From NCBI GenBank assembly GCA_023231475.1, contig JALJEE010002203.1:44328-108327 (forward strand): a stretch of 64,000 nucleotides of DNA, in the 5' to 3' direction. The DNA comes from Seison nebaliae. Lineage: Eukaryota; Rotifera; Pararotatoria; Seisonacea; Seisonidae. The notes beneath the pieces were generated by a model. That model ran no database searches and was not told the origin of the DNA. It saw nothing but the letters and a program-made list of their open reading frames with translations. A program made the translations under genes and the position numbers. This document shows positions 50,801 through 62,764 of this stretch, in pieces (within the stretch, counting starts at the first letter, position 1; each line of letters starts with the position of its first letter).

Positions 50801-53800
50801 AATTGAACATTCACTTTAGCACTAACGACTTTATCTCCTTAACATATCCATTAACAGCGATATCGTTCAAGTCGGGAGACAGACAATTTGGAGACTCGAC
50901 AATTCGTAGATGTGCCAATTCGGAGACGCGACAATTCGACTACATATTAGGTTTTAGTTATTAGGGAGTCTCTGAATTGTCGCATCTCCGAATTTGCACA
51001 TCTCCGAATTGTCGAGTCTCCGAATTGTCTTTCGTTCCATTAAAGTCATCAACACGCAATAGTCTAATAATATTAATTGTAAGAACTATATAAGTAATGG
51101 TAAGAATGCCATAAAAAAAATAAGATTCAAGATAGAGTTAAAGGCGAGTTATACATATTCACTTTTATTCATGCTATTCTCAGAAATTAAAATTTAGATG
51201 AATCACACAAAAACAATTAAGAAAAAAAACTTAAGTTTAAGTTCCATAATCGAAAATTATTAAAATTATGCACATTGCCTCGAAAAAACTGTATGTAATT
51301 TTGAAAAAAGAAGAAGATGTCTCCTTAGCAAGGTTGAAACCGATAATCAATTTCCCTCGAACGATCTTAAGATTGAACATTATCGCACTCCTCTTTCCTT
51401 CCACTATTATGAATACATTAATCACATTAATTTATTCTTTCATTAGTTGGACGTTAAGATGTTTTAAGTGATCATAACTAAGTTCTTGTTAGGAAATGAA
51501 AACATCATCCAAGAAAATTAAATAACACATAAAAACAATCAGAAGATTTCCATATACCATGATTTCCTTTTCAGATTAAGATAAGATGACAAACAACTAA
51601 ACTTTACTTGGAATATAATACAAAGAAAAATAATTTCTAATAAACTATTTAAAACAAGTAAACTTTCTTAAATTAATTTACAATTGTTCTCGGATGATTT
51701 TCGTCAGCGAAGTCATCGAAATAATCTGAAACAATAACCATTATATGGACGATGAATTTTAGATAGATTTTTATAATAATTCTGTTAGTAAAAATTTAAA
51801 GGTAAAAAAATGACATAGATTCCAAACAATGGTCCATCATATTAAAAGATTATTCATATTAAAAGGGTGTACATCGGTTAAATATGAAATTCGTTTGGAC
51901 TATTGGAAATTTGATGGACTTTTGAGATATCATTTCATATAGAAATTGAATAATCGCCCTCGCATAAATATAATTATTATATTACTCATTTCAAGTACAA
52001 CTAGCGAAAATACTGTTGGAACGAATTAAAAAAAATTCAATTTTAATCTAAAATTAGTAATTCCATTCTATCATTCCATCATACAAGTAACGGAATGTCA
52101 ATATACTTATAAGTAAATTAGATATTTATGGAGAATAATTAATTCAATAGAAGAAGGAGGAACGAGAAATTATGAGTAAATGTTGAATATTGGATTGATA
52201 AGAAAGGAGAAAGAAGATTTATTGTATTAAAGAAAAATAATTATATGTATTAACTATTTCACCTGTAATTGAGAGAAAACAACATTTATATCGATCTATT
52301 GGACGTTCCTCCCCTTTGATTAAACATTAACTTTCATATCGGGAATGAGAGCATTATATTTGCTCAAAACTCATCTTTTCTTATCGAATAATTGGATATC
52401 TTTAAATTATTCATATACAACAATCATCACAACATATATAACAAAAATATTCTTTTCAAAATATCATTCTTTCCTTATTCAGTCTATGTAGCATAGTTCC
52501 AATAATAGATACTATCGACGATTGTTTACTAAATTCATTCTTAGACTCACTCAGTGTTAAGAAGGACTTTCTATTCCGGATATTCTTCTTTGAATAATAA
52601 TTACATAATCATATTTAACATGAAAAGAAGAAAAAAATGGAAATGCACTCATCCTTTCTATGATTACAATGTTCGACTTAGCTAACTTATATATTTTTCT
52701 TATCATCATATTTCCAGTACATTTTCTAAAATTAAAAATATAATATAAAAAATTTTTAATTTTATTAATTTATCATCATTTGTATTTGAGTAATCATTTC
52801 ACTAATCATACTAATGTCTTTTCATCTCGTTATTCTAATAACTCATTTTGAACAAGAATACTTTTGACTTTTTAAATTATTCTCTGATGATTCCGAATAG
52901 GATTCTTTTAAAAAATAAAAGCATTATAGCTAACTAATTTGTTCAAATAGTTAAAATCGATAGCGGTTCATAAATGAATTGTGATTATAAAAATTCATTA
53001 TACATATCAATTGTCTTTAGACTGATTGAAATTAGAGCGGAAATTAATGAAAACGCGGGAATGGAAATTGTTGAAACATAAATATCTTACAAGTGTCGTA
53101 AATATCTTAAAATTTTATTTCACCGACTAAAGCTCTGAAAAGACGATTGTGTCATGTGGAATATTATTTTCGAAATTCATTTCTAAATACCATTTTGCTT
53201 CAAAAATTATATTCAACCTTAATTTAAATACATTCTCATACTCATCAAGGAATTTGTTGAATTGATGAAGGAAACAATTTACGGGATGTATCCTAAAAAT
53301 TTCATTTCCATACAATCATACCAGACTTAATGAGAATTGCATTGTTAAAACCTGAAATAATTGGACACTTCCAAGTCAGTTACATTCAAGTATAGATTAG
53401 TGTCAATAAAAATTGAATCATGTTAATATTTGTATATTACATAAAAAATGATCATGTCACATGTTGATTAGATGTCAGTTATTTCACATTTGATTCAATC
53501 AGACAGTAATTGATTAAAATAGGGAATAGGTGTCGCTTTGTCCGATTATCGAATTATTCATTCTGTGGATTTATTCTTTCTAAATAGTATAGAATAAAAT
53601 TTTCTATGTTTTCCTAATTTATACCGAGATTTTCCTATTAATATTTGTCCATTCAGCCATCATCGAAAAACGGAAAACATCGAGAAATGTCTTATTTCTT
53701 CGCCATTCCATCAATTCCAATCCAATACTTACATATCGTAAATAAGTTTTCATCGAATTGTTAAAGAAATTTAATGGAATTGAGATTGGACGTCAATTAC

Positions 53801-54840
53801 AAAAAAAGAAAGAAAAGAAATTGATAGAAATCGAAAAATAGTTCCATCGTTTTTATTTTCCGATGAAAAATTTTAATTAGTTCAACTTATCGTAATTTAA
53901 CACTGATTATTTCTGGGAATTATATCTTAAAAATTTAATTTCAATTTCAACTGTTTCATTTCATAATTCGGATAAATTCACAGGGAATTAGCAGAATCTT
54001 CTTCCTAAAAATTCTTAAGAAACTTCCTCACTCCCTACTGTGCCACCGATATTTGGAATATTCTTTCAAAAATTTATTTCTTATGGAATTGCTTTAAAAT
54101 TGGGAAAATTTCCTCGTTTTTTGCACCGCCAACATCAAATGAATTTTCTGCTTCAAACAATTCGTCTGATAATAGGGAGAATTTTGAATTGAATTAACTG
54201 AATTTATGAATATCTGACAGAGAATAATGGAAATCATAAAAGAATATTCATATTTTTATCATAATCCATATGATATTTCCTGTCCGAAAAGTCCAATCGA
54301 AATTTCCATCGAATAAAATACAAATTTGAAGAATTTTCTTTCAGTAAAGATTATCTATCTAATTTACGTTCAGTTAATTCCATTCATAATATAGTGATGG
54401 AATGAAAATTATTATGAATTCATATGAAAAATATTAATAAATTTATGAAATTATAAAAAAAGAAATTTTTCCTACGAAAAATTGACAAATCACATTGAGA
54501 AATAGTGTGAGAATCGGAATAGTTTAATTTTGTTTTTTCAATGTCCATCAGCTATAAAGTATGCACATATTAAATATTGACGGAAAAGTAATATATAAAA
54601 GAGTTTTTTTTTATTAAGAATTTATAAAAGAATTGACGACTTAGCAAATGTGATTTGACTTAAGGTCAAACGAAATTGACATTAATCTCTTAGGAAACAA
54701 ATTCCTCATAATCTGGAGATGATAATATTTTTTTAATTTCGACAATGTCTTATGAATTATATGAAATATGGGGGAAGATATATTAATGAGATTTCTCAAC
54801 AATAAGGAAAAATAAACAACGTAAATGGAAGGAAAATATA
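47881..54840. other. Gene desert 3
   Basis: About 7 kb with no supported gene; open frames are all short. It contains the foldback repeat at 50881-51030 and otherwise unremarkable AT-rich sequence. The GPCR promoter should lie near 47.9-48.5 kb and the APC10 3' UTR near 54.6-54.8 kb. Confidence 0.6.
50881..51030. repeat. Foldback (inverted) repeat built from ~16-bp subrepeats
   Basis: Two arms of 63 bp (50881-50943 and 50968-51030) are reverse complements with 8 mismatches by eye, separated by 24 bp. Each arm consists of about four variants of a unit like GACAATTCGGAGACTC. RNA or single-stranded DNA would fold into a long hairpin. It could be a remnant of a foldback or MITE-type DNA element, a piece of a dispersed satellite, or a small-RNA hairpin. 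No target-site duplication is evident. Confidence 0.85.
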
Positions 54841-56313
54841 TTAACGAAAACTCGTCCATCTCAAGAATGAATGAGACCATTCGCGATCGAAGACCTTCGG
54901 CTTGTTCTTACCTAAAGTATTCTTTAGTTTCTCGTCGATTTTTTCGGGTGGAATCCTCAATGCTCTACACATTTGCACTGCAGGAAATATGTCTGTTGTT
55001 GATAAACGAACTTCATAATCGTTTTTCGTATCATTGGATGTGATAGTCATTTTTGGGACGCTGCAAAATTTGACGGTTGATCCATTTACTGCAAATGATG
55101 ATGTTGAAGATGATGGTGATGATGTGGATGTTGTTGTCATGAAAGATTCCTCGATTACTTTCTCACATTTACTCTTCTTATTTGATTTCGTATTCTTCTT
55201 ATCGTTCAGATTGATTGCGGTGATGGTATTGGATGATTTGGGAAGAGGTTTAATTAATAATGATCGATCAATTTTTACATTTTCGCTATTGGCATTAAGT
55301 GTTGGTAGATGACTAATGTCTAATATATTAGAAAAAATATTCAATTGTTTCAATCGTCGTCGATGAGAATCCATATGAAGCATTGGTGCAGCTTCATAAA
55401 CGATGGAGGATTTATCTCCTGTTATTTGTGATAAATAACTTTCACATCGGCGTTTTCTCGTGAAAAGTGCACCAACATCAACGGCATAAGCGATATTTTT
55501 GTTTGCATGTCTCGTTCGTGGATCAGAAACGAAAGGATAAACATCTCTCATATCATCATTGATGGAAGTGAGTGTAAATAATTTGACTTGACGTAAATGT
55601 GAATCTCGACCATTTTGATCATTCATTCTGATAGCGATTTGTAACACATAAGTATATGGGAGATAAGGCAACGCAGCAAGTGCATCAGTTCCCGGATAAA
55701 TTGTTCCTTCATTTTCAATCTCTTCAAATAAATCTTCCATTCGATCTTCTATCAATTTAGCTTGTGTCACATCATTAGGCAAACGAATATTATTCGTTGA
55801 CGGTTTAGCAAATATGGATGTTTGACTCTTATTTCTCATTATCTCTAATTGATCGTCTTTTATTGAGACATTTTTTGGATGGAGATTAAATAATAACCAG
55901 CCATTTTTCTCGATTAATCTCAATGTGGATAAATTAGTGACACTATCGAGACTCTTTCCAGAAAATAATTGAATTTCCGTCGGTGTATATGATTCATCTA
56001 ATGAAGCGTTCAAATAGAATGCAATATGAGAGATGAGTTGACGTTGAGGAAATCGAATATTGATGAGATGTGGTTGAATTCCATCACTTTGCCAATAAGT
56101 ATCTAATCGATTATCTCTCAATTTATCTACTCCATGATTAGATTTACAGGAGGAGACGGACCAAATGGCATCCTCGCCAATCTCTTTAATATGAGGAATT
56201 TGATCATAAATGTAATCGAGTGATTGGAAGAGTTCAGAAGAGAGATTACTATTTGAATTCGATTTATCTGATCGACATTTTGCTCGGAAATTACATTCCT
56301 CATATCCTGCCAT
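54841..56313 (-). CDS. APC10: Anaphase-promoting complex subunit 10 (DOC domain), greatly expanded
   Basis: Substrate co-receptor of the APC/C ubiquitin ligase, which with CDC20/CDH1 recognises D-boxes. The DOC core is clear: EIGEDAIWSVSSCKSNHGVD (residues 44-63), LRDNRLDTYWQSDG, QPHLINIRF, the DESYTPTEIQL loop and LQIAIRMNDQNGRDSHLRQVK (224-244). Human APC10 is 185 aa; this is 490 aa. There are two additions: about 60 residues inside the domain between GWLLFNL and YVLQIAI (144-221), and about 215 residues between the last DOC strand and the end (about 250-475), with Ser/Thr and Lys-rich parts. The final residues FLRWTSFR resemble the human end FMMYRSIR, so the IR-like tail that docks APC3 seems kept as SFR. 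No intron is needed, though a missed one inside the additions is possible. Confidence 0.88.
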   Translation of the reverse strand: MAGYEECNFRAKCRSDKSNSNSNLSSELFQSLDYIYDQIPHIKEIGEDAIWSVSSCKSNHGVDKLRDNRLDTYWQSDGIQPHLINIRFPQRQLISHIAFYLNASLDESYTPTEIQLFSGKSLDSVTNLSTLRLIEKNGWLLFNLHPKNVSIKDDQLEIMRNKSQTSIFAKPSTNNIRLPNDVTQAKLIEDRMEDLFEEIENEGTIYPGTDALAALPYLPYTYVLQIAIRMNDQNGRDSHLRQVKLFTLTSINDDMRDVYPFVSDPRTRHANKNIAYAVDVGALFTRKRRCESYLSQITGDKSSIVYEAAPMLHMDSHRRRLKQLNIFSNILDISHLPTLNANSENVKIDRSLLIKPLPKSSNTITAINLNDKKNTKSNKKSKCEKVIEESFMTTTSTSSPSSSTSSFAVNGSTVKFCSVPKMTITSNDTKNDYEVRLSTTDIFPAVQMCRALRIPPEKIDEKLKNTLGKNKPKVFDREWSHSFLRWTSFR

Positions 56314-56782
56314 TCCCTTTCACACGATCACTAATTCTTTTCATAGTAATCAAGCTTCTTTTTTATTTATTTATTCGACATCTTTGTTCCCAAAAATTTA
56401 TTGTTCAATTTCCAAAAATTTCAATTCCATTTCCATCTTTTTAAGAAGTTTATCAAACTCTTTTTTATCCAATTCTTCAATCGAACTTAACATCTCGTCG
56501 ATTTATATCGATTAAATTGAAATTTTTATAATTTTATAAATCATTAATGACGGTTCAGTTATCGATTATGAAAGTTTAATCGAAAAAAATTTAAAATGGA
56601 AAGTTTATCATTTTTGATAATTTTATAAAAAAAAAGTTACTTGTTAAAAAAATTCCAACAATTGATATGTCTGGAACATAGAGAGTGTTAACACTTAAAA
56701 AAGTCAAATTGTTCTCATAGAAAATAGTTTTGTTACATTTGTAATTGGCTCTTATTTGACTTGAGGACGTGAACCCCCAATA
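56314..56782. other. Spacer between APC10 and the EGF gene
   Basis: 469 bp, AT-rich, between the APC10 start and the EGF-gene stop; both genes are on the minus strand. No gene or clear motif is seen. Confidence 0.6.
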
Positions 56783-59700
56783 TTAACATTTTCCACATGA
56801 TTTCTTACACCAATCATTCACACTTCGTCCTTCGAATAATAAAGAGTCTCGACAATAACTTCCCGATGCCCAACTGGTACATCTTTCATTTTCATCTCGA
56901 CAAGTGCCACCTAAAAATGAATAAATTAATATTAGACAAAAAATTAAAAAAATTTACTTATGAAAGTTTCACAACGATCTCCAGTGAAAGATGATGGACA
57001 TAAACAATTGAAATTACCATTTCCCAAATTATTACAATTTCCACCATTCTGACAAGGTTGGGAGACACATGGATTTTCTGACATAATCGATGTTTCACAT
57101 CGATTACCAGTGAAACTGGTAGAGCAGACACATTCATATCTGTTGAATGATTTCATGGAACACACTCCACCGTTCATACAATTAGCACCTGAAAACCGAC
57201 AATCAGCACCATCATTCATTCTCGTTCCACAATTAGTACCTGTGTAATTGTTGATACAAATACATCGTGCCATATTATTGGTGATTTGACACCGCCCACC
57301 ATTTAAACATTGTAATGTTGTACATGCATCATTCTCACAATTTGTTCCGTAACTTCCTAGTTGACATCTACAAAAATAGCCGGAACTGATTGGAAAACAT
57401 TCCCCGCCATTCTGGCACGGATTAGACGAACAAACAAGAGATTGGTCACAAAATGTTCCGGTAAAACCGTTTGAACAGGTACATTTGACCATACCATTAA
57501 AAGTGCAAATTCCGTTATTTATACATGGATTACTTGAACATCCGTTCATCTCACAATTAACTCCGTAAGTTCCCGAATTGCAATCACAGAAATATCCAGA
57601 ATTCGACGGGAGACATTGTCCACCATTCTGACATGGCTGAGAAGAACAAACTGATTGAATTTGTTGAACGCAAAATATACCGGTAAATCCCGAACTACAA
57701 ATACATTTGAACATTGAATTTTGAATTGTACAAATACCATTATTCTGACATGGTTTACTCGTACAAGCATCATTATCACAATTCAATCCATACGTACCAG
57801 ATTTACATTGACAGAAATAACCATTGTCTATTGGAACACAATTACCATTATTTTTACAAGGATTTGAATCACAACTAGATGTTGCGCTTCTCTCACAGAA
57901 CATTCCAATGAAACCGTTATTACATAAACAATTTATTTTGTTATCGTTAAAATTGCAGATTCCATTATTTCCACAAGGATTACTGGAACAACCATCTTTC
58001 TCACAATTCGTACCATAAGTGCCTGGTTTACATCGACAATAATATCCGGAACTTATCGGAAAACAAGTTCCATTATTCACACATGGTTGTGAAGAACAAC
58101 TTGATGCTTGGATTAATTTATCGCAAAAGACACCGGTATATCCATTGTTGCAAATACATTTAACTTCCGAATTAATAAATTGACAAATACCTCCACTCTT
58201 GCAGGGATTACTCTCACATCCATCTTTCTCACAATTATTTCCATATGTTCCAATCAAACAATTACATTTATAACCATATTGCATGTCCTCACATCTACCA
58301 CCATTATGACAAGGATTTGAACTACAACCAATCGTTGATGATTTTTCACAAAATAAACCGGTAAATCCAGTTTGACATACGCACTCTATTTTTCGGTTAG
58401 AGAACGTACAACGTCCACCATTCAGACATGGATTACTATTGCAAGCATTATTTTCACAATTCACCCCATATGTTCCGGTAGAACATGAACAAAAATAACC
58501 GGAACCTGATGGTGAACAAATACCACCATTTTGACATGGATTCGACGAACATCCACTTTGAGAAGATTGTTCACAAAATGTTCCCATAAAATTTGCTTTG
58601 CAAAAACATCGGATGAAATTTCCGTTCATACTTTGACATATACCACTATTCTTACAAGGACTGGGATTACATGGATTCATACCGATCGAAGTTTCACAAC
58701 GTAATCCAATGAAGTTGATTGTACAACGACAAGTATAAGAAGACATAGTGGGAGCTAGACATTGTCCACCATTCAAACATGGATTTGATGAACAACTATT
58801 AATAATATTTTCACAATGTCTACCAGTGAATTGGTTGTTGCAAAGACAAGTGAAATTCTTCCCGATATTCACACAAGTCCCACCATTTATGCACGGATTT
58901 GAAATGCATGCATTAATCGGATCGTTACAAGTCAATCCAGTATAAGTTGGCGAACAAATACAAATATATGTATTTGATTGAGTAGATATACATGTACCAG
59001 AATTGCGGCACGGAGCCGATGAACATGATGTACCAGGATTAATGAAAGATTCACAATTAGTACCTCCAAAATTTTGTGCACAACGACATTCGTAAATATT
59101 TCCTCCATTCAAATCCTTATCAATACAATCTCCACCATTCTTGCACGGATTGGATAAACAAGCAAATCTGACATTTTCACAAAACTTCCCATTAAATGCC
59201 GTTGGACATATACAATTGAATCCGTTCGATATCGATTGACAATTACCACCATTTTGACACGGGAAGGACAAACAACTATTGGATGTACAAAACGGAGGTC
59301 GAGTTCCACTTGGGCAATTACAGATAAATCCACTTGCTGATTCAATACACGTACCAGCATTACACGGAGATGATGAACATGCGTTCTTGTTAATTTCACA
59401 TGTTGTTCCTTGAAATCCCGATGGACATTGACAAGAGAATCCATTGAATGATATTGTACACCTACCGCCATTCATACAAGGATTGGATGAACAAGCATTT
59501 TTATCACAATTCGCTCCACTCCATCCAAATGAACAACGACATACATAAGTGTTTCCTGCATCGATACATTGTCCATTATTTTGACAAGGTCGACTCGCAC
59601 ACACATTCACATCTATTTATTTGTCGTTAAATTTAGAAAATTTATGGAAATTTTCTATGAAAATTTTAAAAAATTATTCTAACATTCGCAAATATATGAG

Positions 59701-62064
59701 AAATCACCGTTTTTTCTACAAATTCCTTTTCCTTCACACGGATTTGAAAAACACGGATTCTGACGTGAATCTGAAAAATCTTTAAATTATAATTTTTTTT
59801 AAAGTCATTCCCAACCAATTTCACAACGATCACCATAGAAATATGTTTGGCAAGAACAACTGTATAAATTTTTATAAGTGGTACATTGACCACCGTTTTC
59901 GCACGGTTTCGAAAGACATGCGTCCAGATCGTTATTCAGAGATTTTTGACAAAACTGGCCCTCATATCCATTGGGACATAGACAATATAAATTATCTAAA
60001 TTGTTATCTCTATAAATAAAACATTGACCGGTACCACACACATTCTTCACGGAACAACTGTTTTCTAATGATTTCCAGAAATATGAAAATTGAAGAAAAG
60101 GAAAAAACTAACTGAAAACTTTAATTTCACAAAATCTTCCATAATGACTAAATGGACAATCGCAAGATGTCAAATCATTCACACAAGTACCGCCATTTTG
60201 ACATGAATTTTCAATACACCAAACTATGAAAATTAAGTAAAATAGATCAATAAGATAAATATTTCCTTAACGTTTTTGTTCACATCGATTTCCAGTATAA
60301 CTACGTGAACATGTACAATAGAATCCTCCAGCAGGTGTGGGATAACACATTCCATTGTTTTGACATGGTACCGACGTACATGGATCATCACTAAATATTT
60401 CTAAATTTAAATATCATAAAATTTCTCATTAAACATTTCTCCTAAGCAATTGAACTTGATTCACAATTTCTTCCATTATAAGTTTTGGGACATAAACATT
60501 TATATTCATACACATTCTCCAAAATACATTTCCCTCCGTTCAAACATGGATTTGTCACACATGCGTCTTCCGTACCTTCAAATGGAATATTAATCTTATC
60601 AATTTTATTAAGTTAATTGAACTTGCTAATATTTCACATTCTTTTCCAGTGAACAAACTTCGACAATTGCACATATAACCGTTGAGAGTTGGTATACATT
60701 CTCCATTGTAATGACATGGTTCACTGAGACACATATCTAACGCAACTGTCCAATGCAATCATAGTATGAGAAGAAGGTTTAAAAGAACTTTCTTCTTCAC
60801 AATTCTTCCCACCATATCTCGACGAATTACACACACAATAATAATTATTGTTCAAATCATAACATGTTCCATTATTTCGACACGGTTTCGAATCACATAA
60901 ATTTCTCCGTCCCACGTAATCTGTAATTAGTGTAAAATAAATATACGTGAGATATGAATAACTTTCGCACAAATTGCCCACATAAGTAGAGGGACATGAA
61001 CATGCGAATCTGATGAAATCATCCAACGGATGACATTTCCCTCCATTCTCACATGGATTAGATAAACAGGGATCAATTCTATCTAAAATTAAATTTCTCC
61101 ACGACTAATCAATTTATGGAAACGGAACTTAAATAAGTGCAATATTGTCCAGTAAATATTTCCGCGCAACGACAAGCCATTTTACCTTCAAAGGTAATGT
61201 AACATGTACCACCATTCTGGCATAAGTTCTGGGAACATGATTCCACATCTACAAAAATTATATTTTTTAAAATTATTTTTAAAATTATTTTTAAAAATGA
61301 AAATAACAATAATTTTCAGCACTTCGATTTTTCTTTAATATTTCTTCTTTGCAACTTTCCACACATAATTGACGTTGATGGTAATTGGGTGGGGCACTTT
61401 TCTCCACATTATTGACGTCTCCAGACATGAAAACAACATAACTGTTAAAGTTCCAACAACATAACAACATAAAACACACAACTAAATTAAAGAGGAGAAT
61501 ATAAATAGAAATATTTAACCTACAAGATGTCAGATCAATAAGTTCGTTAAATTGCGGTGTTAATTTCCGTTCTAGTTTCACATATGACACGAACTTATCC
61601 TCCTTCTTTTCGAAGGTTGGAGGAATTCTCTTTAAATCTTCCACATTAATCGATTTGCTAAAAAAGAAAATCTCTTAAAAATTTCCTATTAAGAATAATA
61701 ACATTCGGAAGATTCGACTGTAATTTCCATTCAATTTCAATAAATAATAAAAATCGATTGGATTCTGTTTGCTAAAATTCTTTAATTTTCTCAATACGAA
61801 GAAATCGAACGTTATTCAGATTTTTGGTGAAGCCAATTCCGTAGAATTTTTCCGTATTTTTATCATATGTCGATAAGGTGATTGTGGAAGTGAATTTATT
61901 ATTGTCAACATCATGCACCGTTAATTTAAGTGATTCAGTATTTGATGAAAAATCGAATTGACATCCGTCATTTGCTGAAGAGAATTGTTGAAGGGAAATC
62001 TTCAAATTAACTAACCGAAAATTAATGGAATTGTCAACGACGAAATGATGACGAAGAGAATCAT
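56783..62064 (-). CDS. Secreted DOMON-like / multi-EGF / ShKT protein
   Basis: Sixteen exons give 1506 aa in frame. In transcription order: 62064-62016, 61974-61811, 61764-61703, 61657-61520, 61441-61308, 61248-61129, 61082-60963, 60920-60789, 60745-60623, 60575-60456, 60400-60272, 60223-60113, 60064-59816, 59770-59684, 59612-56958 and 56910-56783. Exon 1 encodes the signal peptide MILFVIISSLTIPLIFA. Residues ~20-165 form a beta-rich domain with GIGFT and YVKLERKLTP...SCSYVVFMSGD, which fits a DOMON domain. About 32 complete EGF modules follow, plus one half module in exon 14; exon 15 alone carries 23. Nearly all have the CxSxPC O-glucosylation site. The last 40 residues are a ShKT domain (six Cys: C-x6-C-x8-C ... 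C-x3-C-x2-C). There is no membrane segment, so it is probably secreted matrix or a signalling modulator. From exon 5 onward all junctions are phase 1. Fourteen donors are GTT; the last is GTAAAT. Confidence 0.85.
57225..58560 (-). repeat. Tandem array of two-EGF (A/B) units in exon 15
   Basis: EGF modules 10-21 of the large exon alternate between two types. Type A ends in GTYGxNCE and type B ends in GFTGxFC followed by a short hydrophilic linker. Six A/B pairs follow one another; the last B copy is divergent. This shows amplification of a two-module unit of roughly 220-230 bp by unequal exchange within one exon. Confidence 0.75.
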
Positions 62065-62764
62065 ATGTGTGAAGGGGAGAAGTAAAGAAAATGGAAAAGT
62101 CTCGTCAATTTCTGGAATGAGAAGTTATGGTGTGATAAAAGGTTGATGAGAGGAGTTCATCAACGATAATGAACAATATTGAGTTGGCGTGGAGGGACCT
62201 TGAGCGTTTTAAGACATAAAAACCATCTGAAAATTTAATGGGCAACAAAAACTTACCTGATTATGGAAAATAATTAGTAGTCGTTATATTTCTCTGTTTT
62301 CTGGGAAATCGTATAATACAACTCTCAACAATTATTCAAGAACAGCTATAATATGAACGTTTGATAAATTTTATAAATTTCTATAAATATTTGACGATAT
62401 AAAAAAAACTTTTGAAAAATGTTTTATGAGAAATAAAATAGAATTATTGTGAATTAACTAATTTATTAGGGTCATTTCTGTCCCAATTATACGTTAGTTC
62501 TCTTTTTACGAAATTAATAATTTCTTCCCATTTTTTATTCCATCAAAAATAATTTCCATAGAAACAAATTTTATTATTCACATTCAATTCTTTCATGGGA
62601 GTTTCCATCGATTGAAATTGGTGGGGAGAAAATGAGCAAGGACAAAGTAGCAAGTTTTGTTTTATAAAAGAAATTTATTCTCTATTCTCATTCGAGAATT
62701 GATTTGACGATATTGAAAGATAAAAACGAATTTATTTCATAAAAAATATCATCAGGAAAATTAT
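62065..62764. other. Spacer between the EGF gene and HACD
   Basis: 700 bp upstream of the EGF-gene start and downstream of the HACD stop. It should hold the EGF-gene promoter and the HACD 3' UTR. No gene is seen. Confidence 0.55.

Noticed and set aside
61681-61764. Alternative EGF-gene exon 3 with acceptor TTTTAG and donor GTCGAA
   Set aside because: It gives an open frame too, but the GTTATT donor with the next CAG acceptor keeps frame, follows the donor rule of the other introns and gives a more protein-like sequence.
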